Origin: Bursaphelenchus xylophilus
Taxonomy: Eukaryota; Nematoda; Chromadorea; Rhabditida; Aphelenchoididae
Direction: 5' to 3'
Assembly: GCA_904066235.2 (NCBI GenBank)
Contig: CAJFCV020000005.1
Location: forward strand, 2,971,501-3,035,500
Length of the DNA stretch: 64,000 bases
Made by a program: the position numbers and the translations under genes. This document shows, one piece after another, positions 57,201 through 64,000 of the stretch (position 1 is the first letter of the stretch; the number at the start of each line of letters is the position of its first letter). Below the pieces are notes generated by a model. It worked only from the letters and a program-made list of their open reading frames with translations. It was not told the origin of the DNA and did no database searches.

Positions 57201-60200
57201 CCAAGATTTGTTTACAACACGAAATTCTAACGATTGATTTGGCAGTTAAATGTTGCGAATTGAGTTTCCAGGCGTATAAGTGGCTTGAACAGTTGCCAAA
57301 AGGTTAATCAGGCATTTTTAAAGGTTTAGAAACCATTTTTTAAAAGCAAACTCCCATAAAATTGGAAGAGGCGGTTGAATTCATTAGATTCATGCAATTA
57401 TCAGTACCAGGGAGTTGTCAGTGCAAAATTTCTATCATAAAGGGTCGTACAAAAAACGTGAAGGAAAGTCGGAGGCTATAGCGTTCGGCGGAGGCGGCGC
57501 AGAGACTTCGTTTTTGGAATATCTATTTTTAAGCGACACTAATTTTTGTCCATGAAATAGCAAAATTTTAAAGTGCAAACTGAGGTCGCTACGACCTTCT
57601 GAAGTAGGGGCATTTTTGCCACAAAAACCAGTGTTTTTCAGTTGAAAATGAACGAGAAATTTTGAAGTTTTTCGGTTGAAAATCACCGAGAATTGTCGGA
57701 ATTTTTTCGGGGTTTTCGATAAGATTAATATTATTATTGAAAATAAAGAAGGAAATTGCGAAAACGCTGCAAGTTTTGCAAAAATTTCATGGTGAACTTT
57801 TGGCACCTTTCACTGCCTAATTCAACTATTTCTTCAACTGCCCTATACTCTGTTTTAAAACTTTTCCACTCACCCGAAAAGTCGGCATAACTATTATCCG
57901 AGATCCTCGTCCCATTCCTGTATTGACTCGGATCCTCGGCCAACGTCTTGTTTAGCGCCAGGCCATACAGCTGGATCAGATCAAGGAGGAATGGCGCAAA
58001 CGCCGAGGCGTTCTGATCTTGCTCGCATTCCTCGCAATAAAAGGGCCACGACTTGATTCGCGGGACCACTTGTTGCATGAATTGTTGCGTCATGGCGGCG
58101 GAAACGTCGCTTTCGGAGTCAGCGTGAAGCTGCAAACAGAGTGGCGAGGGCGTAGCTTCAACGTACCTGAAGACTCACCTGAAACGACAGTTTCCCGATT
58201 CTTTTCGCGTCCTCGTCCCGGCCGTCGGCGGGGGTGTTGCGGTCGTACCAGAAGGGTTTGTAGTTCGCATCTGCTGCTGGTATTTAGTACAAATCAGTAA
58301 GGGGTGAGTAGAATAACGTGATTAGAGAAATTTTTATACCAAAACCGAATAGAAAATGTTTATAAAACACCATCTTTTTGACAGAAAAAACTCTTTCATT
58401 CAAAATTTTCTATATGGAGATTTCTCAAAAAAGAGAGCTCAGATTTCTCTCAACTTTTACATGCGTGATATGTCTAGGTCGCTCATTATTGGTCGAAAAT
58501 CCCAGCTCTATCATCTCAGAATAAGCCGAGATATTCAACGATCTTTGATGACCATTGAACACATCGAAATTACAGTGACGGACCTGATCCAGCGGCAAAA
58601 AAACGTACCATTTTGCATCCGGGAAGTATCAAAAAATGTAGCAAAATGCTTCCCTCTCCAAGTGAAAAAATTTCGGTTTGAAGGGCTCTCCCTCACAAAA
58701 AGATCGGGCGCTTTTGAAATCGGAATTTTTTCACTTGGAGAGGGAGATATTTTGTTACATTTTTTGATACTTCCTGGATGCAAAATGGTATGTTTTTTGC
58801 CACTGGATCAGGTCCTCACTGCAATCTAGATATGCTTAGCAGATCGTTGCATATCTCGGCTTCTTCTGAGATGATAGAGCTGGGATTTTCACCAATAATA
58901 AGCGACCTAGACACATCACGCATGTAAAAGTTGAGAAAATATTTTTTCGCCGTATCTTTGTCAATTCTGCGCGGCAAAAGATATGTTAAATTGTGATGAA
59001 AGTCTAAACTAAATTTTTCCCAAGTTGATGAAGAACTCTTCTCCCAAAAAATGACTTTCTTCAAGCCTTTAATAGAGATGTTTTCTTACCGGCTAAACTC
59101 ATATCCGTATCCGGCATAATGTACAAATAATCCGGAGTATTCAGGCCGTAGTCATTTAGTCTGAGGGCAAATTCTCGTTTTTGGTCGACATCGTCAAAAC
59201 AGAGAAGGACAACTGAAATTAATCAAATAAAACTCATCACTACCCTTGAAAAAATGTGATATCCATCGGCTTACTTCTAGCTCTCTGCTGGATATTAGTA
59301 ATCGTGTAATTGATATCCTCGTCCTTCCAAGTGTCCACTCGATCCTTGAAACTGACAACGCAGTCCGTTCGGCTTGAGGTTACTTGCTAAATAGTGAAAA
59401 TAACTCGTATTTTAAAAGGATTCAAATCAACTTAAGAACAATTAAAAAATTAATTTTACAAGGAAAGTACTTCTATGTGGCATGGAGTTACAGGTCGAGA
59501 CATACATCAAACAAATCGCAAAATTTTTCTGATTCAGAATTTGTAAAAGTTAGCTGCCTAATTTTGATTTGTAAGGGTGAAAAAATCCTCACAACTTATC
59601 TCGCAACACCACGCAAACGCCTTTTTGACCAAGTTTTTGACAAATCAAAAGCTTTGTTTTGAGCTAAAGTAAACCCTGGTATCTTGACAAGCCTTACAAT
59701 ATCAAACTTGATTAAGACTACACCTTAAAATTGGACCTAGTAGGTCCAATTTAAAAAGGGGGCATTTGCGTGGTGTTCCGAGAAAAGTTCTGAGGGTTTT
59801 TTCACCCTTACAGACCAAAACTAGGCAGCTAACATATAAATATTCTGAATCAGAAAAATTTTGCGATTTTTTTATTTATGTCTCGAGCTGTAACTCCATA
59901 CCCCATAGAAGTACTTTCTTTGTTTTATTTACCTCCAAATCCCGTTGAAACGACTGGCAACCTCCATCGTCATCGCTTTGAATAATAAACGCGAAATGGG
60001 TCCATTCGAACTCGCTCATCACATCGCAAACCACTCGGGAAAAACTAAAAATTTTGTATTTTTACCATACTAAACAACCAAATTTTTTTGACCACAAACC
60101 GTTCAACTCACTCCGTATAAGTTGGCATTACATTGATAGTGGTCGGAAAAAGCAAAGGATCCGCAAAATCCGAAAGCAAAGTTCCTCCCCACATGAGCAC

Positions 60201-60829
60201 CGGGATATTGTAGAAAGTACAAAGATGGCCCGAAACTGTGGCCCCATCTTGACAGGGCGATGCAATTAGTGCGTCGATGTGGTTTTCGGTTATCATTTGA
60301 TAAGTGTAGCCAGCGGCAGTCGATTCTGTGCATTCTTCATATCGCCAAATGATTCTGGAAAACAGGGTGGATAGATGTGACAATTTCACCCCAATGCCCC
60401 TCATTTTTGATGACTATTTCTCAAAAACGAAGATGGCTTGGGCGGAAAGTCAAATGATATCTAATACTACTCTCTACAAGCTTTAAAATGGGGTATAATA
60501 CTTGTCAATCTACCCTCATCAACATTGCCAAACTGCAATCTAAACTTATCAGCACTCTACCCCAATACCCCTCCAAAAACCTACGTAAAATTCAAGCTCC
60601 TCGGCAGCACACTCTCGTTGTACAACTTCTCAATGGCGAGTGGGATCGCGCCGGCGGTATTGTCGAAGGTGTACGGTAGGGTTGTGTTGCGCGGCATGAG
60701 AAAGCCGAGCCTAATCGTTTGCGGTGCATTCGGCACAGCGGGAGTCTGGGCCGCGCAATTTGCGGAGAGCAAAAAGATCAAGTGGAAAAACAGGTGGACA
60801 ATCGCTTTGGGGCATACTGTAGGCCTCAT
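51297..60829 (-). CDS. Receptor-type guanylate cyclase
   Basis: Makes cGMP at the membrane, typically in sensory neurons of nematodes. Eighteen exons join in phase to 1083 residues: 60585-60829, 60112-60354, 59933-60044, 59275-59386, 59090-59212, 58179-58276, 57874-58129, 56964-57077, 56683-56893, 56563-56638, 55584-55775, 55335-55511, 55113-55257, 54297-54532, 54004-54239, 52769-52974, 52409-52669, 51297-51505. Domains in order: signal peptide ([15 protein letters not shown]), ANF-receptor ectodomain (to about 470), one TM (about 481-503), kinase-like domain ([21 protein letters not shown] is replaced by HVHGRL, so inactive), a coiled coil (about 815-855) and the cyclase domain. The cyclase has [35 protein letters not shown], so the metal-binding Asp pair, guanine-selecting Glu/Cys and transition-state Asn/Arg are present. 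Its ligand is unknown. Many introns hold MITEs. Confidence 0.95.
51756..52262. repeat. Palindrome of family A-like DNA centred on family B copy 12
   Basis: Arms 51756-51876 and 52136-52262 are close inverted copies ('caaaaattcggcaatttttt', 'aaaatttcagtcttaatt', 'aagtcgtgtttttct' and complements). They enclose family B copy 12 exactly. The arms resemble the middle of family A. The palindrome occupies the last intron of the guanylate cyclase gene. Confidence 0.82.
51878..52134. repeat. Family B MITE (copy 12)
   Basis: CAGTGACGGACCTGATCC to CCCCCACTG followed by TA. The right arm has a short a-rich insertion near the end. Confidence 0.85.
53075..53240. repeat. Family B fragment (copy 13)
   Basis: The left half and centre are present ('agcggacctgatccagc', 'tttttgtgaggg', 'ttttttcacttggag'). 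The right end is replaced by sequence that also flanks family B copies 14 and 16. Confidence 0.7.
53352..53602. repeat. Family B MITE (copy 14)
   Basis: CAGTGACGAACC to GGCCGCCACTG with TA on both sides. The left flank (53245-53351) is a diverged copy of the left flank of family B copy 16 (58470-58572), so flank and MITE appear to have been copied together. Confidence 0.82.
55880..56345. repeat. Palindrome centred on family B copy 15 plus an extra arm copy
   Basis: Flanks at about 55880-55952 and 56214-56282 are inverted copies ('aaggatcgtc', 'gggacttgagggactaaata', 'atcagtctgggatg' and complements). A third copy of the right flank, beginning with the family B terminal CACTGTATTGAAGA, starts at about 56298. 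Confidence 0.8.
55953..56213. repeat. Family B MITE (copy 15)
   Basis: CAGTGGACCTGATCC to GGTCCGTCACTG with TA on both sides, in an intron of the guanylate cyclase gene. Confidence 0.85.
57130..57440. repeat. Family D single arm
   Basis: Matches the left arm of the family D fold-back at 11680 ('gggcagctagaagaaccttg', 'gatttggcagttaaatg'). It lies in an intron of the guanylate cyclase gene without its inverted partner. Confidence 0.65.
58430..58955. repeat. Palindrome centred on family B copy 16
   Basis: Flanks at about 58440-58572 and 58823-58950 are inverted copies ('tcaacttttacatgcgtgat', 'aggtcgct', 'cccagctctatcatctcag' and complements) around family B copy 16. It lies in the intron between exons 58179-58276 and 59090-59212. 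Confidence 0.82.
58574..58821. repeat. Family B MITE (copy 16)
   Basis: CAGTGACGGACCTGATCC to GGTCCTCACTG, with TA on the left and CA on the right. Confidence 0.85.
59459..59922. repeat. Family G-related fold-back (copy 2) filling an intron
   Basis: Inverted ends CAAGGAAAGTACTTCTATG and CATAGAAGTACTTTCTTTG, followed inward by 'aaatttttctgattcagaat' and 'agctgcctaattttg' and their complements. It takes up 464 of the 546 bp of the intron between exons 59275-59386 and 59933-60044. Confidence 0.8.
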
Positions 60830-61518
60830 AAATTGATATCACAAAAAGTGAGTAACAGATTCAACCAAAATTAGAGACGAATTTGGCCAATAGTCAATAG
60901 CTTTTGGACCGTAACTTCGAATACAAAAACGCCTACAGAACCTGCACAAAAACTGGATTTTGAATTCGAACTACGGTGCAAAGTTAATGACCATTTCCAC
61001 ACCTTTGCCTCCTATAAATCTCCGGCAGACTACTGATTCGACCAAATAATCCGTTTCCGTCTCATTGGCAAGCAGATTAAAGCAGCTTTCGAATCTATGG
61101 CTTCTGTTGCTCTTGGTCGGAAAGGTGTACGGTAGCGTAATCTCATGTCATATGGGCCAATTGGATGGGTATTGTCAAACACTGGGGACATTACTAAATT
61201 ACACAACCTTCAAAAGTAATAAGAACAAAAATTTTCAACTTTTCATATAAAAATTACTTTTGGCACAGACCACCCAAAACAACATCAAATTGCATAAAAG
61301 TGTAAAGCTACATTAAAAAACTTAAACGTGTATCTGAAAGAACATTCTATAAGCTTTCAAAAAAATATACGCAACTCGCAAAACGATCAACTCTGCTTCC
61401 ATCATCAACCATATCTACTTGATCACCTTCTTCAATAAAAATCTTTTATTTTTTCACCATAAAATCAATGTATATTGTTAAAAACAAGTTCACAAGCCCT
61501 GTCAACGCTTCAAATATC
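60830..61518. other. Intergenic region between two same-strand genes
   Basis: Upstream region of the guanylate cyclase gene and downstream region of the RMD gene. TTTATT at about 61445 is a plausible inverted polyA signal for the latter. No repeat or other feature was recognised. Confidence 0.5.
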
Positions 61519-63123
61519 CTATTCTTGTTCCTCGGAGACCACCTTCGCTTCTCGAGTCTCTTTGAAGCCAGGCACGATCTTCTCCATGATATCAACAGCT
61601 TCGGAGATATGTTCCTGATCCATTGCGTCGACCGGTACCGCGTCACAAAGCAAGTTCAGCCATTCTTTGGCCTTTTCGGTGTTTCCCATCGCATGATAGA
61701 CCTTGCCAATGTAGAGTTGATTATCCAAATCTCCCGGGGAGATCTCTTCCATCTTGAGGAGGTCTTCCAACGCCATCTCGTAGCTAGCCTCGGGTAAAGA
61801 CTCATAGAACATCGCAACAAATGCCCGCTCGATCATGCTGAGATTGGCGATCTAAAAAGATATACATTATTTTAGGTAATAATTTTATCCAAATTATCAT
61901 GGTGAATATAAATTTTGGGCAACAACTGCCGGATTTTCCAAAATTCTGCCGTCAAATGCCGAATAAATAATCCTAAAACCTGAGAAAGTCAATTCGAAAA
62001 CTACTCACCTGGAAAATGAATCTTCCCCTCATGTGGAGCAGAGTAATTTCATCCGGCAACTTCTCGATGGCCTTGTCCAAATAAGTCTTGAACTCCTTTC
62101 CCAGCGACACCTTCTCCTTCAGACTCAAATGCTCGGCCAAAACACCGGTCACGGTCGCCGCCCACTTCCATACCTCACCATTTTCGGGATCGATTTCCAC
62201 CGCTTTCAAGGCGTGCTCTCGGGCCTCGCGCAGGAGTTCGATCCGCTTTTCGTCCACATCCTCTTGATTGGCGCGAATGTAACAGGCATGGGCAAGACGG
62301 TATTGATACTCTGCCTTGTCTGGGGCAGGTTGCTAAAAGGGAATGGATCAAAATTGAGTATTATCAACAGCTAAACTAAAATATATGACAATCGGATGTC
62401 CAAAACAATTAAAATAAGGTGAAAAGCCTCTCAAATGCTTGAAAAATTCTATAGAAACCTCTAAAACTCAAAAACTATCCAAAATTCAGAAGGAAACAGG
62501 GGTGGTCAGTGGGCAAAATGGAAAATTACAAACGGGCCGGGCCCGTCACCGGCCGGGCCGGGCCGCGGGCCTGGGGTTTTTTCCGGCCCGGCCGGCCCGT
62601 CTAAATTACAATGCCAAACCGTTGGCATTCATTGTTTTCGCGCCGGGAAAATTAATTGATGTTGTTATAGTTGCTGTTTCTCAAGTTCTAAAACGTTTAC
62701 AAGTCTATAGTTCCATTATAAAACCACAAAACTATCACATTGATCCTTTACTAGCTATACCAACGCCTTTTTTGCCTAAGTTTAGATCCCAAGCTTGGGC
62801 GCAGTTCGCAGAACCCTCTATAAACGGGCCTGCACAGGCCGGGCCGGGTCAGGCCCGTCACGGGCCGGGCCTGGAAAAAGACTAGACGGGCCGGGCCGGG
62901 CCGGTAATTAGACGGGCCGGGCCGCGGGCCGAAAATCGGAAAAATAGGGTCCGCTGACCACCCCTGGAAGGAAAAGCTCGAGAAAAACAATTCCCAAAAT
63001 TCAGCCAGGGCGCAGCTCGGCCATCATAAAATCCCGTTTTTTCACCTTTTGAAGAGATTTATACGCGGATTCGCCGTCGTATTCGTCCAAGAATTTGTCA
63101 ACCTCAACAAAATCGTCCATCAT
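61519..63123 (-). CDS. RMD (regulator of microtubule dynamics) family TPR protein
   Basis: Exons 63046-63123, 62009-62332 and 61519-61851, all phase 0, give 244 residues. The protein consists of TPR-like helical repeats. Family-typical stretches are AEYQYRLAHACYIRANQED, HALKAVEIDPENGEVWKWAA and LYIGKVYHAMGNTEKAKEWL. In C. elegans and vertebrates RMD proteins bind microtubules and act in chromosome segregation or at mitochondria/ER contacts. The N-terminal exon is short and acidic (MDDFVEVDKFLDEYDGESA), and there is no membrane segment, so a soluble form is likely. The start could be either of two adjacent ATG codons (63123 or 63120). Intron 1 contains an intact hAT-like element. Confidence 0.9.
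62497..62966. repeat. Family L hAT-like element, GGGCC-rich, with perfect 8-bp target duplication
   Basis: 470 bp with terminal inverted repeats CAGGGGTGGTCAGTGG and CCGCTGACCACCCCTG. Both sides are flanked by the octamer GAAGGAAA (62489-62496 and 62967-62974). The interior has inverted subterminal arrays of GGGCCGGGCC type. It encodes no transposase. It lies in intron 1 of the RMD gene. Confidence 0.9.
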
Positions 63124-63277
63124 GCCGCCGTCAAAGAGAATGCAATGCCACGAAATGAGAAAAACCGGGCCATGGTTCACATATTTGCATAAATTTGACT
63201 AAATCTGTTTTTTTTTGAAATTAATGGGGCTAGAAGAGTGCAAAGGATTGGGAGGGAGTTCGGAGTAGGGTTATACG

Positions 63278-63518
63278 CACGTCAATCCAAAATAGAAGAA
63301 GAAATTTCCCGCCCCTTTTTGGTGATTCGTTCAAAACGAAATGTCACTATCCGATAAAACGCATTTTCTTATCTTTCTTCTTCCTTTTCGAGAAAAAACA
63401 ATTATTTCGGGCGAGAAAAAGTGCCGATAATTTCCCGACATTTCGTCTCTCTTTTAAACCAATGAAAACGACACGAAGTTTCGAAACGGTTCAGGAAATG
63501 CGCTGGATTGACGTGTAT
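63278..63518. repeat. Family K element with ACGTCAATCCA ends
   Basis: 'gcacgtcaatccaaaat' at the left is mirrored by 'gctggattgacgtgta' at the right. The inner right side ('gaaacggttcaggaaatgcg') recurs inverted at 35575-35620 in the M13-like gene intron. It lies about 155 bp upstream of the RMD start. Positions 63519-64000 show nothing else recognised. Confidence 0.6.
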
Positions 63519-64000
63519 ACGTAATTTTGAATATTAGAATTTACAAAAATAGGAGGAAGAGAGGACCAGGGCGGGTTTTTTGGGGAGGAGGGTGACATTT
63601 TTATGGATTTTTGTGTTTTGGTCCTCTCTTACCATACCCTATATCCGAAATTGTCTTTCATCCTAACCATTATACCTCCACGCTTATAAATCCGCCTTTC
63701 CCCGTAAATTACTGTTGAAAATTTAAAATTTATTGCACAATCTTGAACCGGATGCCTCTACTACAAGATAATGCGGCAGTCCGAATTCAAATTCCCAGCG
63801 GAAGTCGAAATATCGCCTCCGAACCGAAAGGGCGCTGCAGCGGGCGCCGGTGGGTTTCGTTGATGAAAAGGTGGGGATCCCATTAACTCGCCGATACCAA
63901 ATCCCCTTTCACCGCTTTTTTGTATACGTCTTCTTGTCGAATATCTCTCGTTTCTCCGTTTTTTCGAATATGTAAAGATTTGTGGAGCGAAGGGAGGACC

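Noticed and set aside
62439..62885. 148-codon frame rich in Gly/Arg/Ala
   Set aside because: It reads through the GGGCC arrays of the family L element; the composition comes from the repeat.

Overview
The window is eukaryotic nuclear DNA from a nematode. Genes have many short introns with GT/TTTCAG-type borders, stops are followed by AATAAA signals, and the proteins include nematode-typical families: a glycine/phenylalanine-repeat germline helicase, a receptor guanylate cyclase, three kappa-class glutathione transferases, an M13-like ectoprotein and an Ly6-like secreted protein. No prokaryotic, viral or organellar genes were seen. The species cannot be named from this sequence.

Eleven protein genes could be rebuilt exon by exon with matching splice phases. 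From left to right: a SOCS4/5-like SH2 gene (+, 747-9841, 6.3-kb first intron); a secreted Ly6/three-finger-like gene (-, 10063-11292); a TAPT1 homologue (-, 16514-19125), head to head with a vasa/GLH-like DEAD-box helicase (+, 19504-22433); NADH-cytochrome b5 reductase (-, 22543-23650); a GST-kappa cluster (-; a 24816-26067, b 29544-40065, c 41065-42611); an inactive M13-like, probably GPI-anchored gene (+, 33400-37619) nested on the opposite strand inside the 9.7-kb intron of GST-kappa b; a GST-like gene (+, 49672-51179); a complete 18-exon receptor guanylate cyclase (-, 51297-60829); and an RMD/TPR gene (-, 61519-63123).

Most of the remaining sequence is non-autonomous, palindromic mobile DNA. 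Family A is about 450 bp with CAGGGGAAGTACC-type ends and 8-bp target duplications (hAT-like). Family B is a 210-260 bp near-perfect palindrome with CAGTG(A/G)CGG ends and TA targets (Tc1/mariner-like), present in about 16 copies. Family C is a long repeat that brackets the nested gene as inverted copies. Families E and L have GC-rich interiors and hAT-like features. Families D, F, G, H, I, J and K are other fold-back elements, and several fold-backs carry tRNA-Ser/Leu-like modules.

The most unusual signal is structural. Several B copies lie at the exact dyad of much longer palindromes made from unrelated flanking DNA, as if a hairpin-forming element had nucleated inverted duplication of its surroundings. 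Similar snap-back structures lie in introns, one of them at a splice junction of the M13-like gene that cannot be joined canonically. Two introns appear to use GC donors. GST-kappa a and c end in peroxisomal targeting tripeptides and b does not.
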